A DNA stretch of 64,000 nucleotides, taken from positions 123,233,429 through 123,297,428 of the forward strand of contig CM045770.1 in the NCBI GenBank assembly GCA_025200525.1, read 5' to 3'. Below are positions 1 to 10,536 of the stretch, piece after piece. A program made the translations under genes and the position numbers. Below the pieces are notes generated by a model. The model made no database searches. It had not been told where the DNA came from and saw only the letters and a list, made by a program, of their open reading frames with translations. Each line of letters opens with the position of its first letter. The stretch's first letter is position 1. The DNA is from Camellia lanceoleosa (Eukaryota > Streptophyta > Magnoliopsida > Ericales > Theaceae).

Positions 1-182
1 GACTTATGCACTTGCTCTCTGAATGGATGTATGTGGGTAAATACTAGTATACTTCCGTTATCATACATGTTATATCCCAATTAAAAGGAGCATCATATTT
101 TTTGTTTAGTTAGGCCTTTGGTAGCCTGACTACTGGCTGGTATTTACCCTATTCTTGTTAGGGGTGGTTTGGGGTCGCGACA
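1..182 (+). repeat. 3' terminal fragment of a Ty3/gypsy LTR
   Basis: The stretch ends in GGGGTCGCGACA, like the ...GGGTCGTGACA terminus of the complete Tekay element at 22660-32440. Both are preceded by a similar run (TACTGGCTGG here, TTACTGGCCGG there). The rest of this LTR would lie left of the window. Membership in the same broad LTR group is inferred from this terminus only. Confidence 0.55.
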
Positions 183-641
183 CATATAATACCAAAATTT
201 GCATAAGGTAAGGTAATTTTGAGGTCCATGGGTGCTCTTTATCATTGAGATATCTTGCTAAAAGGTTCTAGTTCAAAAAAATTTTGTTGGTTTGTGGTGT
301 TGGCATGTTTTTGTGGCTGGTTTGTAGGTGTAAGCAAGAAGACCGAGGCTTGGTATGAGGTTTAGAAGTTTGTCATCATAACTGTACTGGTTTGTGGGAG
401 AAAGCAAGACCCTGGGCTGCTATCAATTCTACCAAAACCTACCTCAAGATGAAGATCATAAAAGAGCATTGCCGAAAAGAGAAAAGGTTGTAAAATCGCC
501 AAGTATGTGGATTACTTGCAATCTTCTAGTAGATTGTATTTTACTTATTTTTTTGTTCTTCCGTTTAAATTAATAGCAAATTTCAATTATTTGTGGCTGT
601 AAGTTATAAAATGGATATCCAAGGGGATCAACCTTTTGTAT
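183..641. other. Unassigned stretch between an LTR end and element 1
   Basis: No gene recognised. It contains an imperfect direct duplication (CTGGTTTGTAGGTGTAAGCAAGA near 318 and CTGGTTTGTGGGAGAAAGCAAGA near 388) and a 38-codon open stretch on the plus strand ending in TAA at about 493. This is too little to call an exon. Before element 1 inserted, it was continuous with the sequence at 34029. Confidence 0.3.
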
Positions 642-646
642 AGGTG
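642..646. repeat. Target-site duplication of element 1, left copy (AGGTG)
   Basis: AGGTG directly precedes the LTR start TGTAGCTCGAC. The same five bases follow the far LTR end CTACA at 34024-34028. This pair fixes both ends of element 1. Confidence 0.9.
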
Positions 647-3600
647 TGTAGCTCGACTTTCTCGCGCCCCCTTTCGGAAGTTCGAAAGAAGCCCTATAGT
701 TTGGACTCCCGCGATTCTGAATCTAATCTTACAAGTGCAATGTGAAATTGATAAACACCAAAGAGTCTAAATCCGGCAAATCTTTTTGGAAAATCGATTT
801 TAAATCAAATAATGCCAAAATTGAACTACTTTGCCAAATACAGAGTCGCCACCTAAATATTTTTGTTTTGGAAAAATTTAGGAAACCCTAACTCGTGCCA
901 AAGGCCATGTGTCCGTCATCACCAAAGTCGCCTCGTCTCAGGAACTTAGGTATGAAGGGGGAAGGTCATGAATTGAGCACCCCCACTCGCCCGATCAAAG
1001 ATCGGCCTCTACTAATCATGATATGATTTTTATGTACATTATGTGATCTTATTCCAGTTATTAAACTAGCATTACTATATGATGCGTACATGCAAGTATA
1101 GACTAAAATTGCAAGAATTAAAACAATTCAACTCATGTTTGTTTTGTGAAAAAGGGTTTGAATTTGCCACATCAAGTGGGCTTAAAGTTTGCAAATTTCC
1201 CACCAAACATAGTGGGCTTAAAACTGATCTGTCACTCAACAAAGTGGGCTTAAAACTTACATTTGTTGAATCGTTCCAATTCAAGCAACAAGTCTTCATC
1301 CACAGACATTCAAACAGTTTAGCACTTAAGCAGTTAGCCTCATGGCAAGCATGCTAGATATGGCAGTCACTCACACTCATGCAAGTATGCTAAAGCATTA
1401 AAACTCACCTAGTACTCCAAGCTAGGAAAGAAACGAATTAGAAAACTATGCATGGTTCCTAACGATACAAAATGACTAATGCAGCACATGCGATAATGCA
1501 ATTAATAGGCTCGACTACTAATATGGCATACGAATCAATGAAGTAGCATGCGCTTTTAAGCACGTATTCAAAGAAAGCATTGAAATGGAAATGTAGTTTG
1601 AATGATGCGCTGAGCCTCAGTGCATGCAAGACAAGATAAATGGATGCAAGCATAAGGTATGCTAATTAAAACATGTCCCTAATCTAACCATCAAAAGCGA
1701 TTAAATAAAAGGGAGAAAGACGTGGGGTTGGAAGACATACACATTATTATATTTGGCTCTCACGAAGGAGAGTCCGAATGAATAAAGCTAACCAACTAGC
1801 TACACTAATTAAGCTAACTATTACAAAACTTGAAACTAATTAACTATTCTAGTTAACTAATTACAATTACAACACAATACGAAATTGAATAACTAGTTAA
1901 ACTAACTAATTAATTACAACACTTAATTAGCTACAACTAATTAATTACAACACATATTTGATCTATTGCTAATTAAACTAATTAGCTAATCCCGGGAAGC
2001 GAGGGAGGCCCATGCATGCTTGGTTTTTCACTCGAAAAGCCACTGCCTTGCTGCTGGATGCTTCTGTTTGCACATTTGAACACTAAAAATGCTGCCAACT
2101 TCCAAAACACCTTTGCTTCACCTTACCAACACATTGTGCAAATTTCATTGATGGCCGATAAGGGGCCGGTCGACTACCAATGGTGGCCGGTCGGCTACTG
2201 GTGGTGGTGGTATACCATTGTTGGTTTGGACTTCCTTGCTGCAACAGAGAGCAAACAGAGCAAAACAGTGTATTTCTCAAGGGTTGTTTGCACACTTTAC
2301 CTCTCCTTTTCATGGGGAAATCAAAGGAGGGACAAAATTTGGTTCATAAACCATCGATCAAGCAATTTCATTGCATGATGGCTTGTGAAATCAATTGTGC
2401 AAGTTCAATAAATGCAAAAACAAGACCAAAATGACCATCACCCTATCATACATGATCAAGGGCAATGGAGACCTAGGAAAGTGGCACATTTCATCACTTT
2501 TCAGTATGAAATGTCCCATTTTCCTTATGTTCAAATTAACGTCCGATTTGAACATATGCAGTGCAACACAAAGAAATGCTTATCTTGTCACTTTTACTTG
2601 CCAATTTTGTTTACACATTTTAGTTACCAAATCATTCTTTAATCAATTTGTCCATTGGTGAGTGTCTTCTAAGGTGAAAGAAGTGTCAACCAAAGGGATA
2701 ATGTAAGGCAAGAGAGAGATCATGCCGTTGATAATGAATCCTCAAAGAGGATTAAACCATTAAGCATGACCTCAATCTCAAGCTTAAAGGATCCCAAGCT
2801 TGAAAACAACTCTCAAAAGCAAATGAAAGAGTGAACAAAGAGGGAGCTTGCAGAGTTTATAGTGCTGAAATTATGTGAGAAAAAGCACTAAAACATGCAA
2901 TCAACTCAAACCAATGGTCTTTGAAAGCGTTAAAACACCAAGCTAGTGAATAGACTTACACTACAACTATGCAAAACAAGACTCAAATGACTTAATCAAC
3001 CAAAAATAGAGTTAAAGCATGCTATTTCAGAGGCTAAAACATGATGGACATGAGCCAAGTTAAGCTAGAAAGACATGCTAACATATGAAGCTAACTGAGT
3101 ATGCAAACAAGATACAAGGAGGGGAGGCTAATCCCTCCAAATTTGGACTTAAAAATGAGTTTTTTGCCACTGATAAATCTCTAAAATTCAGTGGTTAAAA
3201 GGCCCAAAAAAGTTGGTTTTGAAAGTGGGTACACAAGTGAAGAAGCCTTACAAACAAGGTACAAAGAAAGGTGAACCACCCCCTACCTTAAAATGGCTTC
3301 AAACCACAAATTTCATCCCACTTTGACAGAGTTTTTATAGCCCAAAAACAACTTAAAAATAGTAGGGAAAAGATGAGAAAACAAGTATACCAAAGCAAGT
3401 GTTATACCTCTTGAAGCAAAAACCAATTCTAGGCACAAATCCAAGCTAAAACTACCTTCAAGAGCTCCAAGAAGGGCCCAAGGAACCTCAGCTCAAAGGT
3501 GAGAAGATTTGGTTTAGGGTGTGTATGCAAAAGTGTTGAGAAACTAGGCAAGTGTGCACAAAATTGCAAGAGAGAGAGAGAAAACTAGAGAGAGAGAGAT

Positions 3601-4075
3601 ATTTTTGCTCCAAAAATTCTTACCCTAAAAAATGGGGGAGGAACCCCCATATATATAGAAAAACATTTCTTGAGCTTAGAAACATCCCACCATACACATG
3701 TAGGGAGATGTAGCTCAATGTGCTAACAGCTGGCACAACTGTCAACAAATATCTGGAAAAAGACACTGGTGGTCGTCGGCCACCACTGGTAGCCGACCGA
3801 CCACCACTGATGGTCGACTGGCCACACCAATGGCCAATAACCATGAGCCATGGCCGACAGCCTATGGTGGTGGCCGACAGGTCACCAAAAGTTCTAGACT
3901 GGAAAGACCAAGGCTCTGGTCCAAAACAAGGCACATAAAAGAACAAGGTTTAAAGGCTCAAAGACAGGGCATTCCGAGGACTTTGGGCACTCAAAACGAA
4001 CATATGCAATCACAATCATCGAGTGCAAGCGATGATGCCCAAGTCTTAAGGTCAGTCAAAAAGGGGGTGTCTACA
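647..4075 (-). repeat. 3' LTR of element 1
   Basis: The plus strand begins TGTAGCTCGACTTT and ends GGGGTGTCTACA. It aligns along its length with 20783-22659 joined to 32446-34023. It holds AT-rich TTAATTA runs (1790-1990), GT-centred palindromes near 2163-2197 and 3765-3890, and a short (GA)n run near 3570. Short open frames such as 1079-1357 and 2016-2378 occur in both LTR copies without gene-like features and are not called as genes. Confidence 0.9.
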
Positions 4076-4095
4076 GTTCCCCCTCTTTGGCAGAA
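4076..4095 (-). other. Polypurine tract of element 1
   Basis: Directly beside the 3' LTR, the minus strand reads GCCAAAGAGGGGGAAC just before TGTAGACACC. This is the expected place for the plus-strand primer. Element 2 has CAAAGAGGGG at the same place (about 50758-50770). Confidence 0.75.
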
Positions 4096-4216
4096 CTCGG
4101 ATGTCATGAAGTGACGTGAGTGAATGTGAAGGCCCAGAGAGGACCCATGTTTGACAGGGCTGAAAACTTGGACAAACAAACAAGCAAGACAAAGAACGGT
4201 TGCGCTCTCAGGCTGC

Positions 4217-4252
4217 CTACGTATCCCTCTGTAAGGAATCAAACCAGCGTAG
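4217..4252. other. Conserved stem-loop motif, 3'-LTR-side copy
   Basis: CTACG at 4217 pairs with CGTAG ending at 4252, and TCC pairs with GGA inside the arms. A second copy lies at 12244-12280 beside the integrase end. Element 2 has weaker matches at 50882-50913 and 57273-57305. The two copies bracket the antisense gene module. Function unknown. Confidence 0.6.
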
Positions 4253-4835
4253 TTCTAGGGCAAAATGCAAGTGATATGCACAATGTTGTTTGAAAATTGG
4301 ACTTACACGCCTCACGTTGCTGGTTATTTTGAAAAACTTATGATCAGTAAGCAATTACAGATGCAATAAACAATATGAATGTCATAACATATGAATGAGT
4401 AGCTAGAAAAAATGGAAATACCTTACAGGGGCAATTGGCGACGACTCGCCGCATGCTGCTAGGAATCTTCTCTTCTTCTTTTCGGTTTATCTTCCAAACC
4501 ACAGGCACTACTTTTCTCCTTGGCTATGTTCGCAACTTTCCCTATTCTCCAATAGGGTGACAGACTATATTGGTTCAGTATCCAGAATTGAGATGCATAC
4601 AAGCTACCTCAACCTAGGTATTTAAACCAGACTTTAGTTTCAGAAATTCCGAACCTTTGCGTTCTAGGCATCGGCCATTCGAACTCTAGTTTCCACCGTC
4701 TCAGTTGATTTCCTAGGAACTCACTGCAAACATAGTCAGGCGTCTATACCAAACCATCGGAAGTCGTTTGGGCATGACAAACACCAAAGGAATTGCACCT
4801 TTAGAGGATTTAAGGTCTCCTAGACCAGGTGAATG

Positions 4836-5063
4836 CACAAGAAAGTGCAATGCGCAAAAAAGCGCGAGTGAGTTAAAATGCACAAGAAAGTGCAATATGC
4901 AAGAAAGCGCGAGTGTAAATTGCACAAGAAAGTGCGAATACGTCCAAATGCGTCTCATGCCAGTGGAGAAACAGTGAATAGATGCGCAAGAAAGCGCGAG
5001 TGTAAATTACACAAGAAAGTGCAAATACGTCCAAATACGTCTCACACGAGTGGAGAAATGTGA
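4836..5063. repeat. Short tandem repeats (CACAAGAAAGTGC and related units)
   Basis: Repeated blocks of CACAAGAAAGTGCAAT, GCAAGAAAGCGCGAGTG and GAATACGTCCAAATGCGTCTC are arrayed in alternating order. Short open frames here come from the repeats. The preceding 4253-4835 has no gene; it resembles 52190-52500 of element 2 (shared GGTTCAGTATCCAGAATTGAG and GGATTTAAGGTCTCCTAGAC). Confidence 0.7.
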
Positions 5064-5071
5064 ATACGTCC

Positions 5072-5750
5072 AAACGCGTCTCATGCGAGAGGAGAAAGGG
5101 TGGTGTGAACACCGAGACGAACCCGAATATTTTTAATCAATTTGCGTTCCTAACGCGTCGAATGCGAGAGGAAGAAGGGGTGGTGTGAACACCAAGACGT
5201 ACCCGAATATTTTTAGCCGATTTGCGTTCCTAACGCGTTGCACGTGAGAGGAAGAAGGGGTGGTGTGAACACCGGGATGAATCCAAATGTTTTAACCGAT
5301 TTGCGTTCCTAACTCATTGCACGCGAGAGGAAGAAGGGGTGGTGTGAACACCGGGACGAACCTGATTGTTTTTAACCGATTTGTGTTCCTAATGCGTTGC
5401 ACGCGAGAGGAAGAAAGGGTGGTGTGAACACCGGGACGAACCCGAATGTTTTTAACCGATTTGCGCTCCTAACACGTTGCACGCGAGAGAAAGAAGGGGT
5501 GGTGTGGACACCAGGACAAACCCGAATGTTTTTAACCAATTTGCGTTCTTAACGCGTTGCACGCGAGAGGAAGAAGGGGTGGTGTGAACACCGGGACAAA
5601 CCCGAATATTTTTAAGCGATTTGCATTCCTAACGTATCGAACGCGAGAGGAAGAAGGGGTGGTGTGAACACAGGGACGAACCCGAATGTTTTTAACTGAT
5701 TTGCGTTCCTAACGCGTTGCACGTGAGAGGAAGAAAAGGTATAAGGATAT
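5072..5750. repeat. 80-bp tandem repeat array in the 3' region of element 1
   Basis: The anchor AACGCGTTGCACG recurs with point changes at about 5152, 5232, 5311, 5391, 5471, 5551, 5631 and 5711, a period of 79-80 bp. Each unit contains GAGAGGAAGAAGGGGTGG, the hairpin-prone GGTGTGAACACC (5-bp arms, GA centre) and TTTTTAACCGATTTGCG. Arrays in this variable 3' region are known for Ogre/Tat elements and can seed satellite DNA. Confidence 0.9.
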
Positions 5751-5889
5751 GATTCGTTGGGCATGAATGATTTCACCTGAAACTCTTCTGAATGAACCAT
5801 ACATCCAATATCGTTTGATTGTACCATCTCTGTATGAAACGTACATACAATATCGTTTCTGTGTAAAGCTCAACAAATGAGATACAGTT

Positions 5890-6190
5890 AGAATGCATGT
5901 TCTATGCAAAGAAAACATTCAAGGCAAAATGCTACATGAAGGCATATTCTACGCAAAGTACCAAATGCATGTTCTATGCACGATTGACAGCATGTTCTAT
6001 GCTAAGTACCAAATGCATGTTCCAGACATCATGTTCTATGCAAGATAATTTGGAAGCATGACTTGGAAGCATAACTTGGAAGCATGTTCTATGCAACAAA
6101 GGAGAAGTGCATATTCTATGCAAAACCATATGTGTGAAATGCATGTTTTATGCATGCGCACAATGTATATTCTATGAAAGGATGAAAGTG
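5890..6190. repeat. Interspersed GCATGTTCTATGCA repeats
   Basis: About ten copies of GCATGTTCTATGCA or close variants (GCATATTCTACGCA, GCATGTTTTATGCA) are spaced irregularly at about 12-45 bp. The core has GCAT/ATGC arms. No coding potential. Confidence 0.7.
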
Positions 6191-6429
6191 TATTCTTAAC
6201 AAAACAAATTGAGTAGCAATTTTCGATTTACCTTTTGGAAGAGTTGCAACATGTTTTAAAAGGATATACTTTGTTCATGTTGACTACTGATGAACGTCAT
6301 GCACTGAAGACACGGTTTGGAGCTTCCGCAGAGGCAATCTGAACTTAAAAGTGAACTTTCGTTGCACTTCTTGAGAAATAAGGACACAAAACAACATCAA
6401 GACTCAATAGAGGAGCATTGGGCATTGGA

Positions 6430-6916
6430 CGGCCGCAAGGGGAGAGTGTCGGCCACCTGTTGGCCACCCCTAGACATTGTTGGCCACCAATGTGGCCTGT
6501 CGGCCACTAGTGGCAGATCGGGCCCATTTTGGTCTTTTTACCATGGGTCTTTAAGTAAAGGCCATGGGGCCTCATTTCCACACACCCTCATGTCCGAAAT
6601 TCCACCCTCTCTCTCTAGACCTTTATTCTCTCTAGATCTACGCTTTCTACGTGTTTTCCAACGTCCCATGCAAAGTTGATTCCTAAATCATTTTTATTTC
6701 CTTTGTTTTGAACCGATTGAAATTTGATTTTGGTGCTTTTTTCTTCATTTTCACCACTTGGGGCTTGTTTCCCTCGAGTTTCTCTCGAGTCCGATACACT
6801 TTTCCCGGTTTTGACTTTTTCTCTCATTTTCTCTCTCCTGAGGTTTGTTTTTTCAAAGTTTACCCTATTTTCTCCATTTTACTCCACTTTTCACCGACTC
6901 TTTACCTATATTCCAG
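6430..6916 (+). promoter_or_regulatory. Probable promoter and 5' leader of the antisense PMD gene, element 1
   Basis: The start has several GGCC-rich motifs (TGGCCTGTCGGCCA at 6493-6506). A CT-rich leader (CTCTCTCTCTAGACC, TTATTCTCTCTAGATC) runs to the ATG at 6917. The matching part of element 2 (53820-54180) has a clear TATAAAA upstream of a similar CT-rich leader. In element 1 the TATA-equivalent CTTTAAGTAAAGG near 6548 is weak. The promoter role is inferred from position. Confidence 0.4.
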
Positions 6917-9811
6917 ATGGCAGACGATATATCGCATGATGAAGCTCCTCTAGAGGCAGAGTTCGAGGCAGAGTTTGATTCTGAGGCTGAGCCGGAGCCA
7001 TTACCACTGAGGGTACGACCCTTCGATCTGGCGAGATACCACCCCTAGACACATATCCTGCCTGCTGGAGGCATTAGACACTTTACTGATTTTGATAGTA
7101 GCACACTGAAGGATCTCCTACTGAGGAAGCTAGCCCTCCATCTTTCAGCCATTGCAGCTAAGGTGTGAGCTCAATCCTCTGTATTTGAGCTGCATTTCTT
7201 ACATTTTTTTTTACTTGGATTTCTTGCATTGTCATTCGTCTAAATGTACTTTCATAACTGCTTTATCTGATTCATCTTTACCTGATTTGTTTACATCTAT
7301 TCTTTGCCACAGGGTGAGTCTCGTGCCTTCAGAGGCTACGGTGCTACAATTGCATGGGATTGGTATGATGAGCTCCCTACAAGAGTACACCACATCCTTG
7401 AAGGGGCTGGTTTCGGCCTTTTCTGCTTTGGCCTAACGAGAGTCATCGTTAGCCGTCCTCTTTTGGGGGCTCTTTTAGAGAGATGGTGGGACACCACTAA
7501 CTCTCTCCATTTATCCACAACCGGGGAGATGACGATGACTCCCTACGACTTTGCCATGATCACCGGCTTAGGCGTAGGGGGCAATCCGATCCCTCTTGAT
7601 ACAGACATGGGAGAGTGGGAGGCAGCTTGGGTCGAGCTATTGGGGGCGCGCCCACCTCTATACTGTCCAGCCATGGTTAGATACAGTTGGTTCGCGGAGC
7701 AGTTCTGGGGGATCGATCCAGAGACAGTTGAGGAGACAGAGCACTACGCTCAGGGTTTTCTGATGTTCCTCCTCGGTACCACTTTGTTTGCGAACAGGGC
7801 GAACATCGTAGGATTATACCTGCTGAGCGCATTGGTGACCCTTCCCTACTCTATGATTGGGGCGGAGCTGGCCTTGCCACTCTATACGGCTACATGAGCT
7901 CAACCTCTCGCCTAAAGGGAGGCTTGATCGGAGGCTACTGGCGAGCCTGGGAGGTACACATCTCAGTTCTTTCTTTGCACTTTACATTTTCTGCTCAACA
8001 TTTCTTGCTTTACATCTGTTTCAACACATATGCTTTCTACTTGGCATTTTCTGCATCTATTTAACACTGTATGCTTTCTGCTTTGCATTTTTTGCATCTG
8101 TTCAACACTGTATGCTTTCTGCTTTGCATGTTTTGTATCTGTTCAAGTACATTGTTGACCACATATCATTGCACTTTCCCTGCAGCTATGGGTGTATGAC
8201 TACTTTTCGACTCTCGTCTCGGAGCTTGTAGTGGAGCTTCCTTTAGCGGTCCCTTACTCGCGGAGATATGACGGCCATCTCCACCGTAGGACCCACGAGT
8301 CCTTCTCATTCTTCAGATGCTATTTCGACACAATAGCTGCCCAGGAGGTAACTCAAAACACAGTCATTTTTGTTTTACAACTATTCTGATTCACATATTA
8401 GCAACTGACAACGGCTGATAATCTGTTTACCTTCTACTTGCAGATCACGTGGCAGCCATGGGCCACGATACCGACGGGAATTCAGGGCTATTATAATGCA
8501 ACCTGGGGCATTTCTCGCTACCGTATTTTACTTGAGGGCCCAGTTTGCCGAGCCTGGTTCCTGGGCGAGAGAGTTGTGCGTCAAACCATGGGCCTGCCTG
8601 CTCCGATCATACCGATGGCACCGCCAGAGTCCATGAGGTCAACAGACAACCTATCCGCTAATGTGGTCATTCAGTTCATGGTGGGTTTGGAGGTAGACTA
8701 CTTCCGAGTCGAGGGCGATTATATAGCCTTCATTCAGACATACCTTATGCCACCTCTGACCGGTGTTCGTGGGGGTGAGGGAGCGAGAGCTCCTGCTGCA
8801 AAGGCGGTGTCTAGAGCAACTAGGGCGACTAAGGCGACTAGGGTCCATGGGAGAGAGGTTTCTTAGATGAGGCAGATGACTGTTTGGCCACAGCTTCCCA
8901 CCACACTTACATGTTGACGGCATACCGGGGAGGCTTGCCATATCCCTATTGAGCCTGCACCAGCCGGGCATGAGGTTGTCGGGGTTCGAGGCCCGACTCC
9001 AGCTTTATGCTTTGCATATCAAATTCATTTCAACTGTGTTTATAGAACATTGATCAGATAAATGTACTTGCAGGCATCTATAGAGTACACCGGGAGCGCT
9101 CTCGAGTTGACGGCTTCCTTGATGGGGATGGTGCATAGGAGCATAAGCATGCTCAGTCTCTATGGTATTCAGGTAACTTTCTTTAGTTTACACTTCATGC
9201 TATCAATCTTTCTGCTAATATACTAGCATTTCAACTGTAATCTGTTGCACATCGCACTGATCTGATACACTGCATTTGATACATTGCACTGCATTTATAC
9301 ACTGTACTCACACATTGTATTCGACTTCTACCTACACTCATGCTACATACCATGCTTACATCTGATACATACACTGAGACTGATATGTTGACAACTGCCC
9401 TTTTCAGATCCCAGCTATACCGGGTGCGCCGGCAGGAGTAGCACCAAGACTAGCTGTACCTCCTTCAGCAGTAGGGGGAGAGGGAGACAGGCTCCAGCAC
9501 ACAGCCGAGGCAGAGCCAAAGGCACCCGAGACAAGAGTGGTCCTTTAGAGCCCATTCTGAGTGATGATGACGCTGAGACTAGTGGCTCCGATGAGGCAGT
9601 GAGTCCACAGTTTGAGTCCTTTAAGAGTGGAGACGATGGAGACTCTAGATCTGAGAGTGGAGGTGATGCTGGAGATGCCGAGGCAAGTTCAGAGACAGAG
9701 AGCGGCAGTGACTTTGGTTCCAGTTTGGCATCTGGTTCAGACATGGGTGTAGATGGAGACAGCTCTAAGTCCTCGCCCAGGAAGAAGACGACGAGGGCCT
9801 CTCGAGCCTGA
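6917..9811 (+). pseudogene. Antisense plant-mobile-domain (PMD) gene with introns, decayed
   Basis: This gene lies opposite to pol. The model has six exons, about 6917-7162, 7313-7953, 8186-8347, 8444-8865 or further, 9074-9172 and 9408-9811, with GT/AG junctions at most boundaries (for example CTAAG/GTGTGA and CCACAG/GGTGAG). Exon 1 encodes an acidic N-terminus starting MADDISHDEAPLEAE. Exon 2 carries the PMD hallmark LLERWWDTTNSLH...GEMTMTPYDFAMITGLGVGG and continues through DWGGAGLATLYGYMSS; exons 3-5 continue the PMD-like region. The last exon is Ser/Asp/Glu-rich and ends PRKKTTRASRA, a possible nuclear signal. Lesions: TAG in exon 1 (about 7047), a frameshift near 7845, stops after 8863, and a frame change in the last exon. 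PMD genes include Arabidopsis MAIN and MAIL1 and also occur in transposons. A role for this copy is inference. Confidence 0.8.
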
Positions 9812-10536
9812 GATGGCTGGTGCTGATTTTATGTATTTTTGCTTAGTTTTTTTTGTTAGTAGTGTTAGCATATTGTATAGCCTTAGGCAGGTTTTATTTT
9901 CTTTAAAACATGAACTCTTTTGTAAAAGCAACCATGATCGGAATGAAAAATTTGAGGTTTTTATGAAAAAGTGTTGCATTTTGCATCATGAGCACCATGT
10001 TTGCATGGAATGGACATGGAATCGAAACGACCAAGGGCACTTTTGATTGAAACAAAAGCTTAATCAGACAATGATCCAAACAACAACTAACAAACAAAGC
10101 AATACAACTCGATAATCAAAACAATGACAACTCAATAAACAAAATAACAACTCAATAAGCAAAACAAGACAAATACAACTCAATAATCAAAACAAGACCG
10201 CTAAAACACCACTCAACAAAATTGCTAAAACTAGAAGGACTCAAAACAAGACCTTAAAATGCATAGAGAACAAAACAAAACACATGCCTTTAGCATTCTT
10301 AGCACATAGATGGACAGCAAGATAGACAAGAAGACTGTCAGCCATGAGTAGAGGCTATCAGCCACTAATGGTGGCCAATCAGCTACCAAAGTGGCCTGTC
10401 GGCCATCACCAATGGCCGGTCGGCCACTAATGTGAGGAACCTCCAGATTGTTGCCACCTAGTTTCCACTCATTGCCTTATCTTCTACAAAAGGTTGAGCT
10501 TCGTGATTTCTTCATTTCAGCTGCAAATTCTTACAA
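9812..10536. other. Region between the two antisense genes
   Basis: Probable 3' end of the PMD transcript, then a low-complexity AACAAAACAA/CAATAA-rich stretch (10030-10290), then two GT-centred palindromes: TGGCCTGTCGGCCA at 10392-10405 and TGGCCGGTCGGCCA at 10413-10426. These precede the next antisense gene. No other gene seen. Confidence 0.5.

Noticed and set aside
1079..1357. 92-codon frame also present at 21215-21493
   Set aside because: It lies in both LTRs of element 1, has no family pattern, and its reverse strand is equally open. It is conserved only because the LTRs are copies.
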